A DNA stretch of 64,000 bases, from assembly GCA_027946365.1 (NCBI GenBank), contig JAPEUQ010000001.1, forward strand, positions 2,046,001-2,110,000, read 5' to 3'. The position numbers and the translations under genes are program-made. Below the pieces are notes generated by a model. The model did no database searches. It saw nothing but the letters and a program-made list of their open reading frames with translations, and had not been told where the DNA came from. The DNA is from Kalmusia sp. IMI 367209. Lineage: Eukaryota > Ascomycota > Dothideomycetes > Pleosporales > Didymosphaeriaceae. This document shows, in pieces, positions 10,205 to 20,678 of this stretch; positions within the stretch are counted from its first letter, which is position 1; each line of letters starts with the position of its first letter.

Positions 10205-11350
10205 ATGAGGATACTGAAAGCTTTGGCATGGCAGACCGCCGCCCTTCTCTTTTTATTGATAGGCGCTGTACACGCTTCCCTGGGTGACTGGCTGCCAGAA
10301 TTCAAGGAGTGTCTGAAGGTGTGCAGCTCAAAAACAGCCTCTCAGATCAAGCTCCATGCTAATCACACGCAGGTCTGCCAGGAAGCAAATTGTCGTGATG
10401 CTCCCGCGCCCATACGTATGTACTCTCTCTCCTCAACCAAAGCTTTCTACAGCGAGCGCTGATTTATCGCCCCAGCTCTCCACCGCCGCGTTCTGCTCTG
10501 GGACTGTCCCGCCGAGTGCGATTACACATGCCAGCACATCGTGACAGACAAGCGCATCGCCCGCGACCCGCCGTACATGCAGCCCGTATACCAATTCCAC
10601 GGCAAGTGGCCTTTCTACCGCTTCCTCGGCATGCAGGAGCCCTTCAGTGTCATCTTCTCGCTATTCAACTACCTCGCCCACAGCTGGGGTATGGCCCAGC
10701 TCCGGGAGAAGATCCCTCCCTCGTACGCTCTGCGGAAATACTACATCGCATTTGGATACTTTGGCTTGGCGAGCTGGACATTTAGCATGATTTTTCATAC
10801 CAGGGATTTCAATGTCACAGAGAAGCTCGATTATTTTGCGGCGGGTGCGAGTGTGTTATACGGCATGTACTACACGCCGATACGGATTTTCAGGTTGGAG
10901 AGGAAAGAGCCAATGAGGCAGAGCGTACTGCGCGTATGGACCACCACGTGCATCATCTTATACGCGATGCACGTCATGTACCTGACACTATGGAAGTGGG
11001 ACTATACGTACAACATGGCTGCCAACGTCGCCGTAGGCGTAGTGCAGAATCTGCTCTGGAGCGGCTTCAGTTTCACGCAGTATAGGAGGGTAGGAAGGAC
11101 GTGGGCAATGTGGCCGGGTTTAATTGTGGCATGGATAATCATGGCGATGAGTCTGGAACTGTTGGACTTTCCCCCTTGGTGGGGGATGCTGGATGCGCAT
11201 AGTTTGTGGCATTTAGGCACGGTGGGACCGACGATTTGGTGGTACAAGTAAGTTCTGCTAAACATAGTGAGGAGCGGGTTGCTGATGCTGTACAGTTTCC
11301 TTCTCAAGGATGCTCAAGAGGACCTTACAGGTACGCGACTCAAGCAGTAA
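10205..11350 (+). CDS. PER1: Per1/PGAP3-like GPI-anchor remodelling protein
   Basis: Exons 10205-10415, 10476-11247 and 11296-11350 give 345 residues. The start at 10205 was chosen because it yields a signal peptide ending near AVHAS. Then come a cysteine-containing lumenal region (LKVCSS, VCQEANC, LLWDCPAECDYTCQH) and about seven membrane helices, with the family patches FHGKWPF, SMIFHTRDF and a late Asp-Ala-His-Ser-Leu-Trp-His motif. The C-terminus ends DAQEDLTGTRLKQ. Per1 is an ER phospholipase of the CREST superfamily that removes the sn-2 acyl chain of GPI lipids before lipid remodelling and export (family knowledge). The length is normal and the frame is intact. An earlier in-frame ATG at 10139 would place residues before the signal peptide and is less likely. 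Confidence 0.93.
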
Positions 11351-11986
11351 GAGGGGGATTATCTGCATGCCTTTATGGCTTTGTATGAAGATGTGTGCTC
11401 CAGGGGGAGTATCAAAGGCTAATACTCGTGCAGGGCCACGCAAGGGAAAATAAACGCAAAAAAACGCTTGCTTCCATTCGTAGCACTTGTCTCTCATCGT
11501 CGCATAGCCTTCATACGCATTCAGCATGTGACTAGAAATATCAAATCTAACCGTTACTGTGTGTACCTGGTATGGCGCTAGACTTGGTATATCCCGGCTT
11601 CCTACTACATCATGTGCTGACCCTGCAATCCACCTCTGAGCGACCACTGCAGATCCGGAAGACGAAAGCCCACCAAACAATCAAACACCTTGTTTTGATG
11701 AAACTTAGAGAACCATGCCTCTATGGCGATGCTGGCGTGCAGAGAACCCGTTTAGCCGACGCCCGATGCGCCCAAGACTTCCCTATATCGATTACTATAG
11801 ATGCACCTACCTATTCAAGCGATACAAATATCGAACAAGGATGCTAAAATGTGGGGATGATCTCTTGAGAATATACCTTCAACAGACCTATCAGCACAGA
11901 CAGAACGCTCCACACTTCACAAACCCTTCACCAAACCCTCTCTCGAACCTGCACCACCAAAGCACTCAACTCTCTTTGCGTCGAAG
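11351..11986. other. Intergenic, promoter of GH18-like gene
   Basis: No gene is recognised. The final 100 bases are rich in A and C with CACCAAACCC-like stretches, as is usual for a fungal leader before the ATG at 11987. Confidence 0.45.
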
Positions 11987-12865
11987 ATGAACTTGTACGC
12001 CTTAACTAGAGTACTGCTCTTCGAGCTCCTGCTCCGCTATGTCGCTAGCGCAAACATTCGTGCCATTTACCTCTTTAAAGACGTCCTCAAATCCAACACA
12101 ACGGCCCTGACAACCTCCTCCTTCAACACGCTTGTTATCTTCGGCATCGGCATTCTCGATGACGGCTCTATAAAATACTACTCTAATACACCCGGGTCCT
12201 CTGACATCGTCGTCGCCTCTGGTGGGTCCTACGTCGGCGGTTCTGCGCTCGCCGCAAAAGTAACCTCCTTCAAGGCTGCTGGATCCAGCGTCAATAGGGT
12301 GGAGATCAGTATGAACAGTCAGCATGTAAAAGACTTGATGAATAAACCTGGACCAGGAGTAGATACCCCGTTAGCCAAGAATTTTGCGGCGCTGAAGACA
12401 GCTTGGGGACTCGATGCCGTCAACAACGACGATGAATCCCTCTATGATGTCGCCAGCACCGTCTCTTTCGCAAAAATGCTCGGCAAGATCGGGTACAAAT
12501 ACACCATCGCGCCATACACTAATATCGCTTTCTGGGCCTCGCTACGCTCGCAAGCCAACCAAGGCCTCGCCGAACCAAACCTACTCCTCGACAGAGCATA
12601 TCTACAATGCTACGATGGGGGCGCGGGCAACGATCCGAGCAGCTGGGCGAATAGCCTCGGATTGAAAGTCGTGCCATTGGTGTGGGTGACCAATGACTCG
12701 AAGCCGAGTTTTGGGACGACAGCTGCGGCTGCGAAGACAAAGTTCAACAACTGGAAGGGAAAAGGTGGCGTTGTGGGGGGAGGGTACTGGAATGATTATG
12801 ACATTGAAAAGATGAAGTTGAGTTATAAGGATTATGGGGATGTATTGGCAAGTGTGTTTCCTTGA
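11987..12865 (+). CDS. Secreted GH18-like (chitinase-fold) protein
   Basis: This is a single exon of 292 residues. The N-terminus MNLYALTRVLLFELLLRYVASA is a signal peptide. The chain then shows a TIM-barrel rhythm: AIYLFKD, LVIFGIGILDDG, VNRVEISMNS, GLDAVNNDDE, YTIAPYT, DRAYLQCYDGG and VVPLVWVTND. The segment DAVNNDDE aligns with the GH18 motif DxxDxDxE. The first Asp, the Asp two before the Glu, and the Glu are kept, while the middle Asp is Asn. GH18 enzymes cleave chitin or related N-acetylglucosamine glycans by substrate-assisted catalysis. The changed residue leaves activity open; it could be an endo-acetylglucosaminidase-like enzyme or a binding protein. No carbohydrate-binding module is visible. 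Confidence 0.8.
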   Translation: MNLYALTRVLLFELLLRYVASANIRAIYLFKDVLKSNTTALTTSSFNTLVIFGIGILDDGSIKYYSNTPGSSDIVVASGGSYVGGSALAAKVTSFKAAGSSVNRVEISMNSQHVKDLMNKPGPGVDTPLAKNFAALKTAWGLDAVNNDDESLYDVASTVSFAKMLGKIGYKYTIAPYTNIAFWASLRSQANQGLAEPNLLLDRAYLQCYDGGAGNDPSSWANSLGLKVVPLVWVTNDSKPSFGTTAAAAKTKFNNWKGKGGVVGGGYWNDYDIEKMKLSYKDYGDVLASVFP

Positions 12866-15356
12866 GATAAAGGGTATGGGAAGGAAAGGGGGGTGGGATG
12901 TTTACGCATAGGTGGACCTAGGATTGTGCTTGCTGCGAGTGCAGCGCAAGTTCTCTGTTACTCAATGGATGAAGCGGTGGTTACGTAAAATTTAGCGCCA
13001 AGCCGAATGCACGCCTTCAGTTGAGCTCTTTGCTATATGCAGAACATTGATTGATTGTTGGCACACTCGGAGAAGCTCGGAATCTGTTGCGTGCGCTGTA
13101 GCTCAGAGGATCATGACGTAGGTCGTTGCTACTTCTCCAGAATACAGCCAAGCTAGATTGACCACGAAATGCACAGTCTGCAAAGCTGGGGTACCTTTGA
13201 TACTAGTCTTACAGTGATGATTATGAGTGCTCGGGTTGGAAATTTCCTTGCAAGTGCGCTTCTAATTCTTAGCTCTACATGCGAGGTCCGTTGAACACTG
13301 ATACTTTGGGTATTATCTCTTGGTAGGCGTCGAGGGGCCTTTCATCGATTGTATCAGACTGATCCCTCTCTGGAAGGCTGACGGGCGATGAATGTTCCGG
13401 AAAGCTGGAAAGTGTTGTCTAAGGGTATTTTCGCAAAAAGTAGTTCTGATATTTTATGGCATTTGGAAGCCCGTAGTGGACGTGTTGCTGTCAGTTCTCT
13501 AAAACGCTGGCAATTGAGCTACCTTATTCAGACAGGTGGCGAGGATTAAAATAGAGTTATTTCTCTCCAGCATGCTTTTAAGTACTATAACGATGTCGTG
13601 AAATAATTATTTATGCGTTTAGCCGCTCGCATTAACATCTCGTCTCGGGAAGGTTGAGAATCCGCTTCTCATTTGCTTGTTGGTGACTGTGCAAGTATCA
13701 TTCTGAGCAATCCATACTAATGCTTCTGGACCATTGGACTTGTTGCTAGTTGTAGACTTAGAGTCTAGTGCAGATTATAGTTATACTTGGCTTTTCTTGG
13801 ATGGTTTGGATTTGCGGCCATTGATCATGCTCCGGTGGGTTGGAATTTGCCTTTCTTTGGTGACGGTCCACCGTCAGTGAAAGTACACTCTTTAATTCCA
13901 CTTGATGTTGTTGCTCTGCTCGATGTTTCCGTGATGACGTTGAAAGATGGGGCTCGAAGCTTTTCTTTGGCATCGTGTGTGGCATTCGGCGTCTTGGAGG
14001 TAATCCTACAATGTGCCCAGTCGATGTACTGTATTCTTGCCTCGGAGGATCAATGATGCCCATTTGTGCATGCATCTAATGACTACATTTAAGTCTAAAA
14101 CACCCCAGACTGCATGCAAAGATGTGACCCAAATGCATACCATATGCTTAATAGTGTTATCTCGCTGTCAATGTTGCGGCTTTCAGGTAGCTTACTATTC
14201 TCCTATCGTTGCCCCGGTAAGTGAGACACAGCTTCACGCTTGGTCCAATTTACATAAAGCCAATGATTGGATCAACTGAGCACGACTTGTCTACTGATAC
14301 GATGAGCTTTTCTCAGAGTTCGTATGCGTAGGCCGTTGCATTGGCCAGCCGAGCGTAACAATCGTCTTCGTCTGACGACCGCGCTCGAGCTGAGGTCGTT
14401 CCCGATACTGCCTAGGAAAAGCACATGAAATCTGGACTTCTCAAGAAAAAGAGGTCCAAATAGCAACTTTGATAGTCTGTTTGTCACTGTCGCTTGGATA
14501 TTTAAGCAACTAAGTCGCAAATCTCCGAGCACTTAGACAAATATTAGATGGAAGAGGAAGCTCTACCAATATTAGCTATCATAGGTGAATAAAGGCTCCT
14601 AGGGTTGCGACCCATGCGTCTAAACGTTGTGACAGTAGTGTCTAAGGCATGTGTCGGATGGGGCCCACGCCAATGCAATGGGTCTAGGGCTAACCGTACG
14701 CTGCTGTGAACCATACTATATCAAAGAATGATATCTTGGGCTATATGTCGAAGCAAATGACCTGCTAGAACGGGCGCAAGGCCATTTTGGATTTCCTTAG
14801 GAACTTTCACATTCTCTTTAACTAAGCTGCAGTAAGCCGTGCCCTCCAGACAACATAAAAAAGGTAAAATACCGAATATTTACAAACTAACCTTTGTAAG
14901 AGAATTGAGCTTGAATACACCATCGGTGGTGTGGTAATTTTTTAAACCAACATGCAGCATATATTGAGAATGCCCCGCAGTGCGTGATCAAAGGCGAATC
15001 TGATCAACGCATTCGTATCACACTGCATGTTCTAATCAATCTTCTCCTGCCTTCGCATTGGCTAGATGCGGGGTTATGGTCGAACATATTAATTGAAGAA
15101 ACGCCTAGTGCAATGGATTATTATTACTAATTGATGAAATGTATTCACGATACGCGTACACTAAATCCTAGTTCTTACAAGCGTAAATTCAACTTAGTTG
15201 AAGGTTTGTTACACAGACACGTAGCAGAAGCCGCTGTCAGTGACCCGATCTGACGTAATTACCTAAAATATAGCAGCTCCACCTTCTATGTATCCAGATC
15301 ATCTACTTTAAAATCACTTCATATCTTGCACATTCGTTGGCTCAACGTACTGAACA
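12866..15356. other. 2.5-kb gene-poor intergenic region
   Basis: This is AT-leaning sequence without a supportable gene. The longest frames (about 85-105 codons near 13758-14075, one per strand) overlap each other and match nothing I recognise. No intact transposase, reverse transcriptase or terminal repeats were seen. It may be old, mutated repeat DNA, but that is a guess. Confidence 0.45.
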
Positions 15357-16365
15357 ATGGCAAGTACACTCAGGCCTCTCGGATACTTAATTAAATGGAT
15401 CGAAAATGTCGAATTGCTCGAGACTCCCGAACACGCTCGAAACTTGCTGGAGGGCTACGCAGGAATACCTCCTGAAGAGGTCATCTCGCACGTCAATCGT
15501 GTGGTCAGTACCTGACACCTTGTTTCGGCCACCGCTCACATACATTGATTTCTTCTGCAGCGAGCTCGAGCCCTAGAAACAGTACGTCAAACAGGTCGTA
15601 TGCAAAACTTGCTTACGCTAATGAACAGTTTCCCTATCCGTGCCTTGGCCACTATCGTTTCCTTGACATCCAGACAGTTAAGCATAGAGCATACCAAGAA
15701 ATTATAGAGCGTCTCTCCAATGGGGCAACACTCCTTGATATAGGGTGCTGTGTGGTCAGGATCTTCGTCAACTTGTAAGCATGCTGCTCTTTGAAGCGCG
15801 CTATGATCATTCACACGCCCACATGCAGGCAGCAAATGGCGCTCAACCTTCTAAGCTATACGGAGTAGACATTTGCGGGGAGTTCTTCGATATAGGGTAC
15901 GAGCTCTTCCGCGATAAATCCTCATTCGGCGCGACATTCCTCCAAGCGGACATATTTGAATCCGATTCGCCTCTCGTTGAACTCACGAATAAGATAGACA
16001 TCATCTGGACTGCCAGTGTTATCCACCTTTGGGGCTGGAAAAAGCAACGAGCTGCTCTCCAAGCTATGCTTGTACTCCTTGATAGGTCTCCAAATCCTTT
16101 ACTTGCTGGGCGATTTCTCGGGTTTTCCGAGCCAGGAGAATACTTTTTCGAGTCTGGAGGAAAGCCAGAGTCAGTCTATCGACACAACGATGTGTCATTT
16201 GTGAAGCTTTTCAGAGAGGCTAGTGAGAATTTTGGTGGTTGGGAAGTAGAAGTTGAAGCGCCCGTTTGGGTCGAGACGATGAAGTTGAAGATGTCGGAGG
16301 AACCGAAACATCCGTGGGATGTGCAGATCAAGTTCATGGCGCGTCGAAAAGGTCTGTACGTCTGA
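15357..16365 (+). CDS. SAM-dependent methyltransferase, one frame break in motif I
   Basis: Exons are 15357-15503, 15561-15581 (a 21-bp microexon), 15629-15774 and 15829-16365. Introns of 57, 47 and 54 bp have clean GT-AG ends, and the 47-bp intron has a CTAATG branch site. The protein would be about 283 residues. Recognised patches are FPYPCLGHYRFLD, the SAM-binding start LLDIGCC followed by GQDLRQL, LYGVDICGEFFDIGYELF, the acidic-loop region ADIFES and IDIIWTASVIHLWGW. This resembles a fungal methyltransferase family often found in secondary-metabolite neighbourhoods. The exon sum lacks one base: the frame changes at 15752-15755 (GTGG), exactly after LDIGCC. No intron fits there, so an assembly deletion or a real lesion must be assumed. 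The substrate is unknown. Confidence 0.75.
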
Positions 16366-16768
16366 ATGATGGAATACCGTGAGCAAGCTATTAACAGCAA
16401 GATGCGCACATCAATGCGACAAGGGTTATCTTTATAATAAGCCTTTGCATGGCATGTGTTGCTTGGTGCTGCTAGATGCTTTCGTTCAAGCAATGAAGGG
16501 TTCCCATCAATAATATCGCGATGGACTCAAAAGCGCATGGGTACTTCACTGCAAGAGGATATGGGCACTGATACAGGACCCCAAGTTATAATTGGTGTTA
16601 TCGTAACTATCTCTGGATTTTCCCTTCCCTAGCTCCTCACAACGTTATCGAGGACAGCACAGAAGTTCAGAATAGTCGACCAAGTTGTGAAGTCTAACAC
16701 TGCAGTCACTACACCCTGCTCCTTTTCCACCTCCTCCTTTTCAAGTCAGTTTCCTTAATGACAGGCTT
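16366..16768. other. Intergenic between convergent genes
   Basis: About 400 bp between the methyltransferase and the minus-strand microprotein. It holds both 3' ends, including a possible alternative 3' exon of the microprotein. Nothing else is seen. Confidence 0.4.
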
Positions 16769-17000
16769 TCAAGACAGCTTACAATTCTTCAGGTGAACGA
16801 TGCGGCCCTTGGTGTTGGAAGCATGGCTGCCGTAGGCGCGCTGGTTGGTGACCTCCTCAGCGGAGATTCCCGCCGGGATGACATCGACTTGGTCAGCGAC
16901 CTTTTCTGCCGGGGGCCAGACGGACTTCCTATGGGTGCGTGTAAGTAACGAGTAGATGGTGGTGCGGTTGTGAAGCGTACCAAGGCTGAGTGGGGGACAT
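16769..17000 (-). CDS. Two-exon microprotein, 59 residues
   Basis: Exon 1 is 17000-16981 (ATG in context ACAATG) and exon 2 is 16928-16769; a 52-bp intron with GTACGC donor and CATAG acceptor joins them in frame. The product starts MSPTQPWKSVWPPAEKVADQ and contains ISAEEVTNQRAYGSHASNTK. It is hydrophilic, cysteine-poor and has no signal peptide. The frame is open only when spliced. I do not recognise the family. A GTAAGC at 16781-16776 could be a further donor, which would change the last few residues. Support is the clean splice, start context and protein-like composition. Confidence 0.55.
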
Positions 17001-17814
17001 TGTTATGAATTGGGTTGGATCTGGATTTGGATTTGTTTGTAGTGAGTGCTTCCGGTTGTGATAATTGTTCGGAGAAGTTAGGGAGATTCGGATGGGTATT
17101 TGTATTCGAGCACGTTGAATTGTATTCGAAGGGCAAGTCTAGGTCGAATAGGTGAGAGGGTTAACGTATGCAGAGTGTTGCAGCTTCTTGCTCTAATGCG
17201 CGCAAGTGTGATGCAATCTGCGATGCAACCCGCGATGCATCAATCTCGGGTCACAAGTGTAGTGTGTAGAATACCATTTGCAGCTCAAGATGGATATACT
17301 AACTACCGTAGAAACCAGGACACGAAACATGTGAGCTACGCTACACGTTAGTGCAAAAAAGCTCACAGCGAGTGTAAGGAACAAAGTGTGTAGATCGGTA
17401 GTACGAACCAATCGATACATGACAAAATCATCGCAAACTTGCTCAGATGCACTCCTATCGTGAATGCAGCTGCGCTCACATGGTGCCGCAAAACAAAGAT
17501 TGTGGATAGCGCTATACGAAACTTTAATGTACTCTGCTACGGTGCCTCCCATGGTTTCAATAGATGTACATACGCTGATGAACAACTGTACATGCCGATA
17601 AAGCACTCAAATCTGCTCGTTCGTATCAACAGATACCCCGGTACTTGGCCTGCAAGCCATCTTGTTACCGAGGGAAGCTCCCCTACCCTACCCTCTTGAT
17701 GCCAAGTTGAGAGGATAAGGGAATACTGGGGAGAGCTCCATTTACCTTTTGCCTTGATTCTCCAATTTTTATCATCTTGTCTCTACTTTAATCCTCCAAG
17801 CATATTCTTCAATC
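17001..17814. other. Intergenic, divergent promoter region
   Basis: It lies between the minus-strand microprotein and the plus-strand AsaB-like gene. Near 17212-17245 short repeated GCGATGCA/GATGCAxC units occur (roughly three imperfect copies). No coding sequence is supported. Confidence 0.4.
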
Positions 17815-18760
17815 ATGGCAGATAATCTTCTGGCCTCCGTTCGCTATATCGTCAAAGACCCTGCCACTCCTACAAACGAAAAGGGCTACATTCTCCACTA
17901 TGCCGCCCCGCCTGGCTTCCCTCAGAACAATTTCAAAATCGAACCCTACAAGAACATCAAAATACACAACCTACGCACTTCATCGCTCAGCTATGAAGCT
18001 AAAGGGATGAAGATTGCCAACATCAACAGCGAAGGCTTGAAGCCTGAACTATTTGACGATGACGAATGGATAGAAAGCGTATATCTCCCAGAATTGCATC
18101 GTAGCTTGTGTAAGGCGCTAGGAGCCAAGGATATCACTATCTTCGACTGGATGTTGAGAAAGAGAGCAGTGTCTTTCCCACAGCGAAATGTTGGAGAGAA
18201 AAATGAGGAGCAGGCACAACCGTCGCTTTCAGCGCATATTGGTAGATCATCTCATACACTTTGTGTAGTTATGAAGGACTAATGTGTCGTAGATTATACG
18301 ACTGCCGAATTGGACGGTCGGCTAGATCAGTACTTTGGAGAAGACAAAGAGAAGATTACCAAGTCGCGATATCAAGTCATCAAGTATGCCCGTAGTCTTC
18401 AATCCTGTACGTAAAATTGCTAATAGATAGACAAGCATATGGAAGCCTCTTGAAGGCCCGTGTCGCGACTTTCCCATGGCATATCTCGATCCGACATCTG
18501 TAGACCGTGAGAAAGATCTTTATGTTGTCGACGAGGTCTTCCCCACTGTCGCCAACGAGGTGTATCAGGTACACTACAATCCGAACCACAAGTGGTATTG
18601 GGTGCCAGATCAGCTAGATTCGGAGATTGCAATCTTTCAGGCCTATGATTCGGAAAAGGGCCAAGCACTTGCTGTACCGCATTGCTCATTCGATTTGGGA
18701 GTGAGGGGCTCAGGTATCCCAAGACAGAGTATCGAGGTCAGGGCATTTGTATTTTATTGA
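17815..18760 (+). CDS. AsaB-like hydroxylase/desaturase (CmcJ-related)
   Basis: Exons 17815-18241, 18293-18383 and 18436-18760 give 280 residues. The introns are 51 and 52 bp with GACTAATG and TGCTAATAG branch sites. Family landmarks are FDWMLRKR, the AHIDYT junction created by splicing, the INIWKPLEGP patch (also at a splice junction), PMAYLD, and a C-terminal region of the type NPNHKWYWVPDQ followed by FDLGV. This family includes AsaB of the aspergillic-acid cluster and CmcJ-like oxygenase partners, and is frequent near fungal secondary-metabolite genes (family knowledge). The reaction here is presumed to be hydroxylation or desaturation; the cofactor is not deducible from the sequence. No cluster backbone enzyme is visible nearby. 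The frame is intact. Confidence 0.85.
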
Positions 18761-20041
18761 AGTGGATGGATGCCGGCTTGTAAGCGTTTAGGAAAGCTCA
18801 AAAATGGGCATTTTGTGGCAGTAGAATGTTTTGGCATATGTTTTCTATGCCTGCTCAACTTTCGACTGTTTGAAATTGTGTGGGTGTTTCAAATATGCTA
18901 GGAAAATTCTTGGAATGCGAAGTTACCGAATAAACAGGCGCTGTAGGAGAGGGGCAAAATTACCCCGCACAATACAGGAACGAGGCCCGGCCCTTTGCCC
19001 ATGCATGGAATCGCTGGTGAGCATGTTTTGATGTCTCTTGCTGCAGGTGAGCACGTTTTTGTCCTGCACTTGATATCGTGCGATTTAAGCTAACCTCGGA
19101 AGAACTAGCGTGAAACAAGCATGTGTATCCCTTAGCTCTTCCTCCGCGCCGTCGCATCTACCTTACCTTCATGACTAACTCCGTATAGTGGCGTAAGGCA
19201 AGCGCACTAAAACTGCTTCTATCAAGATCACATATTATCGCAGCTCAAAATGGTAACATAGATGCTACGTAATTGTATGCTAGTACCACTTGGATACTTC
19301 TCAAAGCAAATTGTCTGAGCATTGTGTTCTCCTTTCGGCATTCTCCTAGTCAATGCGAGAGACTGCTCTCATAAAGATAACAATTCACATTTATCCCAAA
19401 ACCAAAACACCTCCAACGACTTTGGTGCGCATCTCAAGTCGCATTGGGATCAAGCTGTATATATTTCGAGTTGCTCCCAATAATGAATCACAGAGACAGA
19501 TAATTCTACAGGAGGATGGCAGGGGGATGGTTCATCATTCAAATTGAGCTTCTCATCTGACAGGCCAAGATGCGTACATCACGGTTCACCTCATGACCCT
19601 CACACACTCTCACAAAATCCCTGTGTGAAGCCTAGGGCGTTTCTTTTCTCGATGTTGAGGATCTTGAAGGAGTTTGCGAAGGATTTATAGCATTCTGCGG
19701 GGCAACTTCATACTCGGCCCCCGGGGCGGATCCTATAGAGAGATCCAAATCCTACTGACGTCAACTACAAAACAAATGCCACACATTGATGAACTCAGCC
19801 TCAACGCGCAAGGTCCGACCCCAGATATGCATCGGATGAGAAGGATGGTCTGCCTTGTGAATCTGGGATGCTACGGCGATCAATATGGCTAACATGGAAA
19901 TACTTCAGATCGATTGAGGAATTTATAGCTCTAGCATGCTGATCACGTCTAAGAGAGGTATTGCCAAAAGCGTCGCGTCTCTCGGCAAGGCTCAAGAATA
20001 GCTACGTTACGCATAGTACCTTCGACATAAGACTTTTGCTT

Positions 20042-20059
20042 ATGCGATCGCGATCGCAT
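20042..20059. repeat. 18-bp perfect palindrome ATGCGATCGCGATCGCAT
   Basis: The sequence equals its own reverse complement and contains two overlapping GCGATCGC sites. It lies about 180 bp upstream of a small secreted protein gene, so it could be a binding site for a dimeric regulator, but it may also be chance. Confidence 0.6.
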
Positions 20060-20127
20060 GAGGAAGATCACTCATCACCTAGCCATGATGACCATCCTGA
20101 TACTGTGGATTGATCATCTTAACTACA

Positions 20128-20135
20128 TATAAATA
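20128..20135 (+). promoter_or_regulatory. Probable TATA box of the small secreted protein gene
   Basis: TATAAATA lies 103 bp before the ATG at 20238. The leader between them is A/C-rich, as in highly expressed fungal genes. Confidence 0.5.
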
Positions 20136-20237
20136 CTCGTTCACTAGACTCTCTAAATGCACATCCAACATCAACCTACCTATCTCACTATCACAACAAA
20201 AGATTCTTTAGCCAGAACCCAACCCCTTTTCTCCACA

Positions 20238-20538
20238 ATGTTCACCCCAGCCCACATCCTCCTCGCCACCCTCACCTTGCTCACATCCACCACTCTCGCA
20301 GAACAATGCGCCAACACAGTCCAGTGCGCCAGCTCAGAATGCAGCGTCTCCGGTACAGCGACCACCACTTGCGGCAGCACCACCGTCGAAGCTCAATATG
20401 AAGGAACCTGCAGCGGAGGAGTCAGTATTTTGAGTAGCCTTGAAGGCGTTTGTACTAACTAGAATGCAGGAACAAATCAATGTTGATTGTATCTGCAACG
20501 GAGATGCCTTGGACAGGGTAGAAGTCACCTGCACCTAG
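20238..20538 (+). CDS. Small secreted cysteine-rich protein (effector-like)
   Basis: Exons 20238-20420 and 20470-20538 give 83 residues. The 49-bp intron has a TACTAAC branch site and a phase-0 junction. A signal peptide runs through LTSTTLA, leaving a mature chain of about 62 residues with eight cysteines (spaced as EQC, VQC, SEC, TTC, GTC, VDC, CIC and VTC contexts), enough for four disulphides. No known domain is recognised. Size, secretion, cysteine content and lack of homology fit the informal class of candidate effectors or antimicrobial-like proteins; this is inference. It is convergent with the GPCR gene, whose stop lies only 140 bp away. Confidence 0.75.
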
Positions 20539-20678
20539 ATACAGCCCCACCACTGTGCACATTGGTATATTGTAGAGTGTACATATTTAAATGAAGAAGC
20601 CTTGTGTATACACCGGAATACGTGAACAATATCATCACGTGAAATATATACAAATGAAGGAAATATAGTAGAGTGGGT

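Larger units (their letters stand above)
18761..20237. other. Intergenic with TATA box near its right end
   Basis: About 1.5 kb without supportable genes. It contains an 18-bp perfect palindrome at 20042-20059 and a TATA box at 20128-20135, both listed separately. Confidence 0.45.

Noticed and set aside
13085..13125. GCTGTAGCTCAGAGG, similar to a tRNA 5' half
   Set aside because: No cloverleaf can be completed downstream; probably chance or a tiny fragment.
13758..14075. Overlapping frames of 89 and 105 codons in the gene-poor region
   Set aside because: No family resemblance, no splice partners, opposite strands overlap; not enough to call a gene or transposon.
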